Assembly: GCA_003550325.1 (NCBI GenBank)
Contig: QKWP01000347.1
Location: 283,561-347,560, forward strand
DNA from: Gigaspora rosea
Taxonomy: Eukaryota; Glomeromycota; Glomeromycetes; Diversisporales; Gigasporaceae
Length of the DNA stretch: 64,000 nt
Direction of reading: 5' to 3'
Every line of letters begins with the position of its first letter. Position 1 is the stretch's first letter. Below, in pieces: positions 45,536 to 58,181 of the stretch. The notes beneath the pieces are model-generated. The model was not told the DNA's origin and searched no databases. It was given only the letters and a program-made list of their open reading frames with translations. Both the position numbers and the translations under genes were made by a program.

Positions 45536-45589
45536 TAATTTGGATTAGTTTATTGATGGTCAGTTTACTGACTATTGGTGGGTTCTAGT

Positions 45590-47496
45590 TAATGATGCCT
45601 GATGAATGACGAAATATACGTCATTGACGAATGACGAAACTATTCGTCAGGTAATTTCTGATTGATGAATTGACAATTGACGAAACCCCTGATGATTGAT
45701 GAAACCTATGACGAATTGACGAAACCTATGACGAAATGATGAAACCTATGACGAAATGACAAAACCTATGACGAAATGACAAAACCTATGACAAATTGAC
45801 GAAACCTATGACGAATTGATGAAACCTATGATGAATTGATGAAATCAATGAAGAAACCTGAAGAGTTATATTCCATACAAATAGAGTTAATTACCGAGGT
45901 TATAAAAAGTTAAGAAGTGTTTAATAACGATAACGATAAGAGCTAAAAAACGATGTTTTAAGTGACAATGCATAATTAATAACAGCGATAGAGAATCAAT
46001 ATAGGTTGCTAAAATAACCAGTGCATTATTATTATCGTGATTTTACTTATTTATGAAGGAAGAGACACCAAAAATACTTGAAAACCAATGTTTAAATTGA
46101 CCTTGGTGCACTAATTAAAAATGACGGAAATGAAATTTTACAAATAAATGAGCACCAATATATCATTGTAGTCACCAACACTAACACTCTTGCCATAAAC
46201 TTCTATCTTTACACGCTTTGTTTATTTACAAAATTTAATTTCCTTTTTTATGTGTTCGGAATCTACGTCGGGATAATCTGGAATTGATGAAAATAAATGC
46301 GTGCACAAATTTTGACTATTCCAGATCAACTCGATTAGTGTTTTGACCCGGGTGGGTGTCACCCGGGTCACCCGCAGGTGGGTGGGTGACCCGGGTCAAG
46401 TTGTAACAGCCTGAGTGAGAACGGGTGGGTCAACCCGCGGGTGACCCGTAGGTTGACCCACGGGTCACCACGGGCAGAGACACGACACAAATTAATGCAA
46501 ATTTGTGAAGTCGACAGAATCAAATTCAAAAAATATTTAATACTGTAGTAAATTATTTAAAGGAAACCATAATGCAGTACAGAATTTTAATAAATAGTAT
46601 TATAGCAGATAGTAGTATTTCTGCATTATAGCATTACAGCATTACAGCATTACAGCTTTATAGCATTACGCATTACGGCATTACGGCATTACGGCTCACA
46701 GCAATTACGGCAAAAAATTCGGCAATGCCGTAACTGTATTAATTTGTAAAATTAATTCTACCACCAACTATAGGTTAACCCACCTGGGTCAAATCACTAG
46801 TCATATTAACCAACTGAGATTTTTTTAATTAACCCAGGTGACCAGGTGACCCAGGTGACCAGATGACCGGACGGGTCACCCGTCGGGTCACCTGTCAGGT
46901 GACCCGGGTGGTGCCTTTTTTTGGACTGACCCGTTTCCACCCGGGTGGCACAATGTCCACCCGTCAGGTGACCCGGGTGAAGATTTTTTAGACGGGTCAA
47001 TTCACTAAACTTGATTACTGGTATTCTCGACCAGTATTCCAGGTCAACCCAACATAAATGACTACTAGTATTCCGGATCAACCCCGACATATATTTGAAC
47101 GTGTGAAAGAAGAAAAAAGAAAAAAGTCAATGAAACCTTATAATGAAATATTATTTTTTTGAAATAATTTAAGGTTTAGTATATCTAAAGATCATTATAT
47201 AGAAGCTTGTTGTTTAATTATTAGCTAAATCGGTTGCCAATGTTTCATCAATCGTTAGAGGCTTTGTCAAGGTTTCGTCAATACGTCATAGGTTTTGTCA
47301 ATTCGTCATAGGTTTCGTCAATACGTCATAGGTTTTGTCAATTTATTATAGGTTTTGTCAATTCGGCATAGGTTTCGTCAATTCGTCATAGGTTTCATCA
47401 ATCATCGGGGGTTTCATCAATCGTCAAGGTTTCATCATAACGAAACCATTACAATGTCATTCATCATCGCAAAAATAATTTCGTTAGGCATCATTA
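45590..47496. mobile_element. hAT-like element, TAATGATGCC family, 1907 bp
   Basis: Ends TAATGATGCCTGATGAATGA and inverse; perfect 8-bp duplication gttctagt (45582-45589, 47497-47504). Long subterminal arrays of ATGACGAAACCT-type repeats (about 45690-45860 and, inverted, 47240-47440). Contains 46336-47007. No transposase. Confidence 0.92.
46336..47007. repeat. hAT MITE rich in GGGTGACCC words, 672 bp
   Basis: Ends TAGTGTTTTGACCCGGGTGG and inverse of TAGTGAATTGACCCGTC. Duplication aactcgat / aacttgat (7 of 8). A second right-like end (GACCCAGGTGGG, inverted, to 46799) suggests a partial copy inside. Also holds a GCATTACAG minisatellite at 46620-46695. Confidence 0.75.
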
Positions 47497-47691
47497 GTTC
47501 TAGTAGGTTCTAGTAAACTTAAAGCTAAAAGGTTGAGCAATAGATTGATTTAAAAACTTAATTTATTTTAGTTGGCCTGCCTGGCCCATAAAGGCATTGG
47601 TTGACCCTCGGCCCGTCCGCCGTCCAGCCGATGGGCCAGGATCAGCCTGTATCACTAAATTTTTAAATATTAAATATAGGATTTTATATTT

Positions 47692-48986
47692 TGGTGCACA
47701 CTGCACCATGGTGCACCCCTAATTACAGGAATATAAGCTGATGATTATCAATAATAATTATCAGCTTTTTGTTTTTTTTCACTTGTAACGCATTTATCTA
47801 ATGATTTTATTTTATTTTTTTAGGTAACAGGTTTTTGTCATTACTGGTGTTGTCCTTTTGGTGTCTTCGTTATTGGTGCCGTCATTATTGGTGCCATCGT
47901 TATGGTATTTTATTACTAATGCCGCCATTACTATAGTTTACAATTCAGGTAACGGCATATTGTTTAGGTGCTTTTTTTGGTTGTATACACATTTAACTAC
48001 TACTTTCTTTTCAGGTAGCAGAATTTTGTTGTTTCTGAATTTTTTCTTATTTTACTGCTTTAATCCGTGTATGTAGTCAACTAATAGGATTTTGTCATTA
48101 CTGAACATTTTCACTTATGGTACTGTTCTTGTGTTGTGAAGGTGCCTTCTTGGAAATTCTGGAAAATATAATTCCATTTGCCGTGGTTTTGTTGTTCTAG
48201 TTTGTGAGTTTGTTGCTAATACTTCTTTTTTTTCTAGGTGTTATTAGAAGAATCTCTAGGTTTTCTTGAGAATTCTGGGAAGTATGATTCTATTTGCTTA
48301 TGATTCTTTGAGTGTGTTATTAATATTTTTTTTTTCTTAGGTATTGTGATGCTATTGTTATTACAGACGCCATTGGTGCTGTCGTTGATATAGATGTCAT
48401 TAATGGAATTAACATCGTTGGCCCATCATTGATGGTAATGCTGTTAATAGAATTGATGTTATAGGTGCCATTGTTGATGGAGTTATTGTTAATAGAATCA
48501 ACATCGTTGATGACACCTTTATAATATCAACATTGTTTTCAGTATTGCAGTATTGTTGAAGTGTCCCGTATTAGGTTGTATTTGATGTTTAGAGTTTAGA
48601 ATAGATGAGATTCAGTGGGTAACAGATAGGGTTAGGGTTAGGGTGGTTTTTGTTGTATTTAATGTTTAGAGTTAGTGGTTAGGATTAGGGTGATTTTTGT
48701 TATATTTAATGTTTAGAGTTAATGGTTAGGGTTAGGGTGTTTTTTGTTGCATTTAATGTTTAGAGTTAGTGGTTAGGGTTAGAGCTTTAGGGTTGAAATT
48801 GTACTTTGTGATATTGTTTTTTTAAATTTGTACTTTTGCATGACACAATAAAATTTTTAATATATTGCAAATCGCAAATTATGTATTAAATATGTAATAT
48901 GTAAATTTGTTCATCCATAATAATACCGTAATGTCTATGAAATTCAATCACGTAATATAGGGGTGCAACATAGTGCAGGTGCACCA
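47692..48986. mobile_element. TIR element with telomere-like interior, 1295 bp
   Basis: Inverted ends of ~35 bp (TGGTGCACACTGCACCATGG ...; complement near 48955-48986). No target duplication was recognised. The interior has GGTGCCATTGTTGATG-type triplet-like repeats and a TTAGGG minisatellite. The frame at 47858-48076 shows no family signature. Confidence 0.6.
48615..48800 (+). repeat. TTAGGG-containing minisatellite
   Basis: Three units of about 50 bases contain GTTAGGGTTAGGGTG, TTTTTGTTG.ATTTAATG and TTTAGAGTTAGTGG. The first has three clean TTAGGG. It is interstitial, not a chromosome end, because other sequence continues on both sides. Confidence 0.85.
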
Positions 48987-49043
48987 TTTTTTAAAATGTT
49001 TAAATAAATAGTAATTTTTGGATCAAAAATTTTTCTGTCTGAA

Positions 49044-49180
49044 TAGAGGTGCAGGCAAAAATCCATAACTTGTCATAACATAATAAAGTTACAGCAACAG
49101 TGCCATAACTCATTATAGTTACTACATATTGTATTTAGAGATAATTACAACAAGTTACAGACATTTCAACTGCACCTCTA
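49044..49180. repeat. hAT MITE, 137 bp
   Basis: Ends TAGAGGTGCAG and inverse; flanks tgtctgaa / ggcctgaa share 6 of 8. Interior has CATAACTTGT / ACAAGTTACAG inverted words. Confidence 0.65.
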
Positions 49181-50266
49181 GGCCTGAATATAAAATTTGC
49201 TTAACATAGAATTGTTTTTTTCACAAAATTTAATAACTCTCACTGTACATGTGTTTTGATAAAGTAATAACTGTATATGTTAAATATTTCAAATATTTAT
49301 TAAATGAGTGCCTCAAGGGACAACTTATCATTGTGATTTTAATTATATTTCATATTAGGCACAATTTATAATCAATTAGATTATAATTAAAATCCCAATG
49401 ACAGGCTTTCTCTTGATAATTCTCATAATTAATATGTATTTATGATTCTATATCAGATATTAATTATAGTATATTTAATTATAAATGGCATACTTAGCAA
49501 AAAGTACTTTTATATACATACTATAAAAAGTTTATATTAATTTTGTTTATTATGAGATTTACTATTTTTTTTACTCTTAAAAAGCAATTTATCTCTTAAA
49601 TATTGAAATATTCAGTAACCTATCCTTTCACTCAACAAATATTTTGTTTAGAACTAACTTTTTTAATTGTTTATCAAAAACTTTATAATTATTAGAATAA
49701 ATATAATATTGTTCCCTGTTTCATACTTTTTGCTATAGATATTCATGATTACAAAACATATTATTACTATTATGATTTTTTTATATTTTTAACGAATAAA
49801 CTTTATAAACTCAATAATAATTTTTTAGCACATTATATTATTACATTAATAAATGTATGATAATATGTGAATTAATATGCAATAGAGATAAAATAATAGA
49901 CAGATATTTGAAAAGTTTCAAAGATATTTGATAAATCATAAAGAGCCGATAATACCTGTTTAAGCAATGTTTGGAAGTTTTATTTTGATCTATCATAGCA
50001 TCATTACAATCATTAGCAAATGCAGTAATAGTTATTTTTGAGCAGATTTCATAATATATATAAATAGTAAAATTACATTATAACTATGTACATTAATTTG
50101 GTCTATAGAAAATTGCATTTAGGCCTATTTGGACATTTCAACACTATTTAGAATTTAGATATTATTTTAAACTTTTGAAAATAATTTAGATTTGACATCC
50201 TAAGTTGAAAATCGAAAGATTTTTACATAATTGATAACAATTTTGGTTAACTACAGTAACTGTAAG
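49181..50266. other. AT-rich non-coding stretch
   Basis: Nothing recognised. An inverted pair near 49320-49410 (TCATTGTGATTTTAATTATA / TTATAATTAAAATCCCAATGA) may be a small hairpin. Confidence 0.4.
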
Positions 50267-51045
50267 TAATGATGCCTGATGAATAACGAAATAGTTTAGT
50301 CTAGATGAATGACGAAACTCATGACGAAGACGAAAACAAAACGCATAATTAATCATGTAATTTATAGTATTATATGTAATAAATATAAGGAAAAATTAAA
50401 ATGTGATTTCTTTTAGAAATTATTCAAATTTAATTTTTTGTTCAATATTACTCTATTCGATTTATATTTAAATCTGATGTTGCCTGATGATTTGCATTAA
50501 TTATCCAGATGTTTTCGATAGTTTATGATTGTTTTTGTTTGTTTTAAATTCTAGAAATATTAAAATATTCGTAATTCAAAATGCCAAACACATTGAGACT
50601 AATTATTATTCTATCATTTTAAATATTATTCAAGGAAATTACTTGTATGGTTTTGTTAATTTTTGCGGTTTGACATTTAAGACTTTGATATTCACATGTC
50701 ATATAATAACAAAATTTTGTTGCTATATATAGCTATCAAAATTTATTTTAAGTTTTTTATATTTTAGATTAGGATTAGAAGTTAACTGGGTATATAGTGA
50801 AAGGAAACTACCAGAAACGGAGTGATGAATATCATGTAGTGATGGTTTTACGGCAATTGTAATGTTGTTGCTTCACAAAATCTTGGATCTGATTGGTCCA
50901 TGTGATACTATATATCACTTGGTGCTTAATTTCCACCTGTCTATCATCGCATGGACTGTCTTGATGCTTAAATTTCACGTTTCTATCATTACATTGACCA
51001 TCTTGAATGCTGCTGAACGGTAATTCGAGCGCCTAATTTCTTAGT

Positions 51046-51345
51046 GTGTTGAGGCTTTATGTGTTAGGGTTTTATTATTGCAAAGTCGATTATGATCTTT
51101 TTTGCAATTCCGGTCATTTTGTTAAAGTCTATGCAAAGTTAATAGACTTTTCCATTTTCGTAAATATTTGGTCAGAATTTTTGCTGTCCAGATTATTTGA
51201 TAATACCAGGAACGTAGTCATGCAAATTGACGGGTGTATGGTTACCTGCCATCTAAAATGTCATTCGCAAAATCTTATATTTGGTTGAAGCTATCATTTC
51301 ACATGTCAATGTGCTGTGCTGGTATAACATACTTCTACTGTTTGT
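51046..51345. repeat. Dispersed repeat, uninterrupted copy
   Basis: The right part matches the sequences on either side of the MITE/hAT nest at 31.0 and 38.9 kb. The open frame 51046-51288 has no family signature. Confidence 0.6.
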
Positions 51346-51439
51346 TTCGTGTATGAGTATACCGGTGTTTTATGATCAACTTTTTCTATTTTTAGTTAAT
51401 ATTGTTATTTTATCATTATTTATTTCTTATTTTGGCATA

Positions 51440-51570
51440 GTCGGGTGATTGAATCTCCAAACAGATGATCAAAGCCCCAAACGGATCAACTGGTAATCAA
51501 ATCTCCAGACGGCTGATCAATTACTCGTTTGGAGATTTGATCACCCGTCTGGATAGTGATTAAAGCTCCC
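51440..51570. repeat. Cluster of inverted GATCAAATCTCCAGACGG words
   Basis: About five copies of GATCAAA.CTCCA(A/G)ACGG alternate in both orientations within 130 bases, enough to form a branched hairpin. Confidence 0.7.
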
Positions 51571-52786
51571 ATATGAATTAAAAATATATAAGGGTTTGGT
51601 TTTGCTTATGGAGAAGAACAAGAAGGATTGTAGATAGTGTTTCTGTAATAATCCAATATATTGGTTCATATTAATAATGAGGACCCTTATACCCGTAATT
51701 ATAAGTTAGTTATCGTTTTAAACTATTTAACCTTAATCACAATTTGTTCACGATCGAACTAAACTGGCCCAATTTCATCATGCTCTCCCAACCGATCGTA
51801 ATACCAGATTTGGTATTTGTATTATTCTGAGAACGCAGTAAATATATCATATGGTGGAACGAAATCAGATAAAATATTCTCTATCGCTATCAGACTGCCT
51901 TAAGATTCAAATTGTATTTATTGTGATCTATATTGATTTTATTGAGTTTTTACTTAATATTCTATTCAGTAGTATCAATTACCAAAAATTACTTCACAGA
52001 CAACTTAGTTCGCAGAGAATTTAATTATAGGTAAGATTATTTTACAATCGATTTATTAACAAACAAGTTTGTTTTATTGCCAGTTATTTCAATGACATCA
52101 GATTTCACAGACAAATTAATTCTAGTTATTGACGTTAGAATTAAGTTTAAATTTACTGTAAGTTCTCGAAATAATGAGCATGGACGTTGTTTTAATGAGA
52201 AAAGTAAAATTAGAGAATTATAAGTGTTACACAATATATGTAATCGCAGAATTAATATAAATAGAAAGAGCAAAAGTTAGCCTTTTGACTGTAATAAATA
52301 AAGAGAAGAGAAGAGTATATTTTATACCTGAAAGTTGATTGATAACCAGTTGAGGAAGATGATATTTTCATCACGTTCCTGGTTTTAGTGCATCTGCGTC
52401 GTGCAGCTAACCTAATTTTCTAAATAAACGGTCCAATTTCTAATGATCATCACGTGAACATCAAAAGTGGTAATTCTGGTGGACAATGTAACTTTAAATT
52501 CTGTTATCAATACAGAAATATGACATACCTCATTATGCCAATTTTGGCCTGCATTACTGTCAAAATAGAGGTGCTTAATTTTGAAAGTATAAGGCACTAT
52601 ATTTTCATATGATATGATGATGAAATAACAGTAATTTTAAAAATTTTAAGATTCATAGTATTTTAGATCATTATAAAAAAGCTCAGGACGGCTTTGCTTT
52701 TACATTTTATTAGTCAAATTAATTTTGTCAAGAGTTTGTCAATCGTCAGTAGTTTTATCAATCGTCAGTATTATCAGGCATCATTA

Positions 52787-53319
52787 GTTATGACTAAAAA
52801 TGCTATAACTCATTATAATTGAACAATTTATAGCATTATGACTGTTTCTAGCAGTCTTACATAACAATTCAATTTCAAAGATCGCTTTTAAATTTCATAT
52901 ACAAGTTAAACTGTTATTTAAAAAAACTAATACAGTATTAAAGATTTTACGAACATGCAATATGATTAGTTAATTTTTAGCCAATAAAAAAGTGGTTAAC
53001 ACAACAAGAGTCTTCGTTACTACTAGTTTCATTCAAAGTGAATATTCATACAATTGCTTTAATATGATAACATTATTTTAAAAAAGACATTTATAGTTCA
53101 TGATTGCTTTGATAATATCTGTAATCAGGCATTTTGCATCTCACTTTGGATTATGCCTGGTTTTGAACTGTACCATATGATAGTGTGGCTTCATTAACGA
53201 GTCTTTTGCCAAAATTTCAGCGCGTAGCTTTTTATAATAAGATCAAACAACAAAGGTGAAATAAAGCTTTAATAAAAAGTAATAATTAATAAAAATTATA
53301 TGCGATATATAAAATTTAA
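52787..53319. other. AT-rich non-coding stretch
   Basis: Nothing recognised apart from ATAACTCATTATA words shared with the 49044 MITE. Confidence 0.4.
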
Positions 53320-53694
53320 GGGTAGGGTGTCAATATTTCCATTTTCATATAAAATAGATTGTAGATCAACTTTGTATAACTATATCATATGATTTACATA
53401 TAAACATCATATGATCCGACCAATTAGGATTATCAAATTTTTGTGTAACCCAGGAAAAAACATATAGTGACCTCAGAAAATTTAATTCTATATGAAGTTT
53501 ATTTTTTTTAAAGAGATGCATTTCTTACAACTTCACTATTATAAACAAGCTACTTTAAACTATATATTATATAAATATAGTAAAAATTGTCTTAGATAAT
53601 AAAAAGTTTTATTAGAAGCATATTTTTATTTACTATATAAAAATTCAATCTACCATGTAGATCATATAAAAAATGATCTATGTACACCCTACCC
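53320..53694. repeat. TTAA-flanked MITE (piggyBac-like), 375 bp
   Basis: TTAA-GGGTAGGGTGTC ... GTACACCCTACCC-TTAA: inverted ends with a TTAA duplication. Inner inverted words ATATGATTTACAT / GTAGATCATAT. No coding sequence. Confidence 0.75.
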
Positions 53695-53698
53695 TTAA

Positions 53699-54850
53699 AT
53701 TGAAAATAATTAAATGCTTAAATACCTCTATGAAACAGATAACAGCTACAAATATCACCAAAAAAATTCTGCCTTTGGTAATCATAGAAATACAGGTTTC
53801 CAAAGTCTATATCTGTTTCATGCCTATCAATCATATCTCGGCAAATATATTTAGCATCAACAATAAACAGACTATAGGAAAATATAATGGAACCAAAGAA
53901 TTCCAAAACTACTTTGACCCAGTAGTAATAAGAAAATATTGAGACGAATACTACATTATCCTGGAATAGAATAAAAGCATTAGTGACGAATTTGATAACT
54001 TGGATATAAGTTAATTAAATATACATGTACCTTAAATACACCAATGAATCCGATAACACAAATAGCAACCTTGCACAAGTAAATAAATCTGGTAACAGGT
54101 TCTACGCCAAAACTTGAAAGAGAAAGTGAAAGGTATGATACCTGTATTGTTTAATGAAGGTGGATGTAAATAATTTTGAATATGTTCAAAGGCAAAAAGT
54201 CCATAAAAATAAGAACTTACAATGCATAGAACGGCAATAATAGAAGTGCCCGATCTAATTACCAACACAGTATAATGCGATATATATATTAGTCATCAAG
54301 TCAAAGAATTGTAATTAAAAAGCATAGAGTATTCCTTCTTACTTGAGATTGATACAGAAACAACAATTCTTTAATATGGTAAAAATAAAAAGCAAGAGTC
54401 AAATAAATTTTGATGAAAAAAAGAGAAAGCAGAAGTTAGCCCTATAAATGAAGAATTAATTGCACCACAGTATAAAGATAAGCACATTCGTTCTATTGTA
54501 AAATTAGAAATGATTATAGTTTGTACACAATCTACAAGAAATTTAGAGCCTTTTATAATGATAAATTTCTCATTTTATGAGTTCCAGATATTGCCTAATT
54601 TAAAAAAATTATTAATGAGTGTTCCGTATGTAACCTAGTAAGCATCTACGTATCAGATGTCCAGGCAAGTGTAAAAATTTAAGTCTAAATATAAACTTAT
54701 TCTAAAAGAATGCCAATCATCCCAAAAAGACGTAGAGTGGGAGCAACACACAAATTTTGCTATAATGAATCCTCCATTTTCTCCAGAAAATAAAAGACCT
54801 TGCTAATTTACATTGTCCTTTTTTTTAAATAATAAGTGGGTGCACATAAA
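53699..54850. other. AT-rich non-coding stretch
   Basis: Short frames on both strands (53673-53942, 54268-54032) have no family signature. Nothing else recognised. Confidence 0.4.
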
Positions 54851-54856
54851 TTGAAA

Positions 54857-55010
54857 AGTTTGACAACTGATTAGATGTATACTGATTAGTTGATAAAGAG
54901 TAGAATTCGAATATATACATTGAATCACTAAGGGTAAAGTTTAGTTAACTGATTAAATGCATACTGATTAGTTGATAAAGAGTTAAATTTGGATATATTC
55001 ACTCTAAATT
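54857..55010. repeat. Two-copy tandem repeat, ~78 bp
   Basis: Copies share ACTGATTAGATGTATACTGA and TTAGTTGATAAAGAGT with modest divergence. Confidence 0.8.
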
Positions 55011-55613
55011 GGGTAACTCTTAAAAATTTTTCTGTACTTTTTGTAAAAACTCGCATAGCAGATTTAAATCAGATTGGCCAATCACTAAAATGTATCATCA
55101 CATATACATCGCATATAACATCTGACTTTAAAATGAATTGGCTGCCATGAAAATGAATTGTCCAGAGGATCAGAATACATATTCAGAAACTACACCTTTC
55201 ATTTTATATATAGTCAAAAACAATCATAAATACAGAAGAATAATTATTAAAGTTAGCTATAGAGTGTTTTTTTTTTAATTTAGTTGTCTCTTATATTATA
55301 TAAGGATTTCTAAAACAAAAAAAGTATTAGCCTTTTTTTTTTGTATTTGATCTTTAGTAAGCGAGTCTGTTTTTCAAAATTAATAATACTTTTAAAATAC
55401 ACTTGTTAGAGGAAAGTTAAAGGCTTTGATATTCATGAATGTTGAAACTGGGATCAACTTTTTTGTTGGTATAAATGAACCTAAAAAAACTACTAATGGT
55501 GTCGAAACTGTTGAAAAGTAGGTTTGAGTTTCATGTGCTTTTCATCTATCACAAATAGCTATTTGTTTATTTAATTATTAATTTAATTATTATTTTCCTG
55601 ATATTATTTATTG
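55011..55613. other. AT-rich non-coding stretch
   Basis: Nothing recognised. Ends next to the TTAG target duplication (55614-55617). Confidence 0.4.
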
Positions 55614-55802
55614 TTAGTGTTAGAGGCTGATCACACAATGGCGAAACAGGCCAGATCATCATAAACAAAAAAAAGACAACACACTCACAACCAACCACAC
55701 AACAAAACCAAAGTGAGGCAAAAGAGATTTGGCAATGTAAGGCAAGTTGGTTTGTTATAGTGGAGATAAATGCGACAAAGAGCGGTTTTTACAGGTCACG
55801 GG

Positions 55803-56374
55803 TAGTGATACAAGAATTATATATAAAATCGACTTAAGTCGACTAGTCAGGCTTAACCAAACCGATTTTTGCAAAGCTGACTTAGTCGATTGGGTAAAAT
55901 CATTACCCAAAAAAATTTCAATCAATATTAAATTGCATATATGCAATTGAGTAAACTAATACAATGCTCTAGAAATATTAATACTAAATTGAAGAGCATG
56001 TTTAAATAAAACAATCTAATATCGCGTAAATGGAAAAAAAATAGACATTGTGCAAATTGTATTATTTTAAAAATCGTAATCATAACTTGTTGTAGAATAA
56101 AATTAAATCATTTAATTATACACATCGATATTAACTATATTAACTAAAAATCAAGTGTTAATCTAAGTGTAACTTGTTAATTCAAAAATCAAGTGTTAAC
56201 TGTTAATCTAAGTGTAACTTGTTAATCTAAGTGTAACTCAGACTGTGATTGGTTGTTGCATACCATGTGATATGAGCAAATAAAAAAAATCGACTTTCAG
56301 TTAATAGCCAAATTTTATAATCGACTTAAGTCGACTTAGTCAAGTCGATTTTTTAAGGTCGACTTGGTTCACTA
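55803..56374. mobile_element. Non-autonomous hAT element in the LTR, 572 bp
   Basis: Ends TAGTGATACAAG and CTTGGTTCACTA. Duplication gtcacggg / gtcacagg. The other LTR shows the empty site (59690-59700, CAGGTCACAGGTATC). Subterminal TCGACTTAAGTCGACT palindromes at both ends. Confidence 0.92.
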
Positions 56375-56482
56375 GTCACAGGTATCAATTTTTATTTATT
56401 CAATATTCGATTTTTATTATAATTTTTGCAGATTCAAGATTCGATATCTTTACAACTTGGGCGAAATGCCCTTCTATTTATA

Positions 56483-57243
56483 TGTATATTGCTGAAAATA
56501 AGCTACCTTTTTTTGCTGATTTTTAACAAAAAAAACCATGGGTAGCTTATTTTTGGGTTATTTACTATTTAAGTAATTTAAAGCACAACAAAGGGTAACT
56601 TATTTTTGAACACAAACTCTAACAAGTAAAATAGATAAATAAATATGCTGTAGACAATCAATAAATATGCTGTAGACAATAAATAAATATGTTATAAACA
56701 AATAAATAAAATGCAGAAAAAAATCAGGGTAATTTATAAAACGATCAATTATAATCGCTATATAGTAAAGTCTAAATTTTACTAAGCAAATCGATCAAAG
56801 TCGCATAAGTAACCTTGTTCAGCAGATCAAAATATGCGTACACTAAAAATTTCATAAAAATTAGAGAACTTTTTTTATTTGACTTTTAATTTTTACGTTC
56901 AATAGTTTTTTTTTTGTAAAAAAAACCCATTGAACATAAAAATTAAAAGTCAAATAATAAAAAGTTCTCTGATTTTTATAATTTTTAGAGTACACATATT
57001 TTGATCTGCTAAACAAGGTTACTTATGCGACTTTGATCGATTTGCTTAATAAAATTTAGACTTTACTATGTAGCAACATTTATCGATCGTCGGGTAGCTT
57101 ATTTTTGGAACTAAAAATTTTGTTAAATATCTTTTAGTGCGACAAAGATTAGCTTATTTTTGGGTCAAGCGTGCTTTAACATTTTTGGATCAAAACTGGG
57201 GGTAGCTTATTTTAGAAGGTAGCTTATTTTTAGCAATATACGG
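56483..57243. mobile_element. TA-flanked fold-back MITE in the LTR, 761 bp
   Basis: Ends GTATATTGCT(G/A)AAAATAAG and inverse, TA on both sides; empty site in the other LTR (CTATTTATAAAGAAAA). Repeated GTAGCTTATTTTTG words. The middle (about 56760-57068) is a large palindrome with arms of ~140 bp around poly-T/A. Confidence 0.9.
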
Positions 57244-58181
57244 TAAAGAAAATGAAAGAAGGAAAAAGAAAGAAAAAGAAAAAAACTTTGTTGTACTCAT
57301 CATTCCTTATCGCGTCATTTCTACAAGTTTTAATAAAATTGTTCACACTATGTGACTATGACGATATACCGCACGGCCACAACCAATTTTATCTGAATTT
57401 GGCTTTTTATTTGTTTGCTCTAAGCAACAAATATTTCAAGTTGCTTCTTTGGGCTTTGCTTGGTCTTAATAGGCTGAGTTTTCTATGGATTCATTTCATG
57501 CGGCTCACCTTCTTTTCTTCTGCACCGAGGTCTTGGGGTACCTGTTTCAATCTTTTGACCTAATGTCTTTGTCTTGTTCTTCTTACAGATTTTCGAAGAG
57601 GTGGGCTTGGTCCGTATTTTTCTGGGGCTGCTTCGTGGCTCGTTTGTTTGTTGGTTTTTTTTTATTTTTTTTTATCGTGATCATGTGGATCACGGGGTTT
57701 CTGATTTAGCTGCTAACAATTCTCCCCAACTTAATATTTCATGACCCATGAAAAATAACACAGTGATTTTCTTTAAAGCTTCAACAAAGACTAATAAAAA
57801 ATTTTTTTCAATTTTTCTAAATTTTCGACCAGACCTTTTTAAGGGTTTCTACCAGGGGCAACTTTGTTTGTCTTTCTTCAGTATCGTATACTTGGGTCTT
57901 GCTCCATTTTGGCAAGTACAGGGCAATTCTTTTCGTCAAGCTCATCATCTTGCATCGAGGTTTTTCCAACTTTCCCAACCCAACCTTCTCTTTTCTTTTA
58001 TTGGAAAGGTCTCTACGAACTCTGGTCCTTATAACATATATATTCCAGGACCCTTTTCTTTGTTTTACACCTTTTTCCCCAGACCCTTCCATGACTTGAC
58101 CAGGGGTGGCATTATTTTTTGGGGCTCATGGTGGTACAAATTTGTCCTTCTTAACTTTGCTCACTTTGTCTTCTATTTCGA

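Larger units (their letters stand above)
44558..47657. mobile_element. Non-autonomous hAT element, heavily nested
   Basis: Ends TAGTGATACGGGCTGATC and inverse. Perfect 8-bp duplication aattttta (44550-44557, 47658-47665). Subtracting the inserts at 45034-45535 and 45590-47496 leaves about 680 bp. No transposase. TAGTGATAC also begins the element at 55803. Confidence 0.88.
50267..52786. mobile_element. Possible TAATGATGCC-family element, 2520 bp
   Basis: Left end TAATGATGCCTGATGAATAA and right end TCAGGCATCATTA with GTCAATCGTCAGTAG subterminal words. No matching target duplication (actgtaag, gttatgac), so the two ends may not belong together. Contains the dispersed repeat at 51.05-51.35 kb. 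Confidence 0.45.
55618..57718 (-). repeat. 3' LTR with two nested insertions
   Basis: Collinear with 59526-60278 except for the insertions at 55803-56374 and 56483-57243. Ends in GCTGCTAACA. Confidence 0.92.

Noticed and set aside
48615..48800. Chromosome end (telomere)
   Set aside because: Unique and transposon sequence continues for 15 kb on the far side, and the repeats are imperfect.
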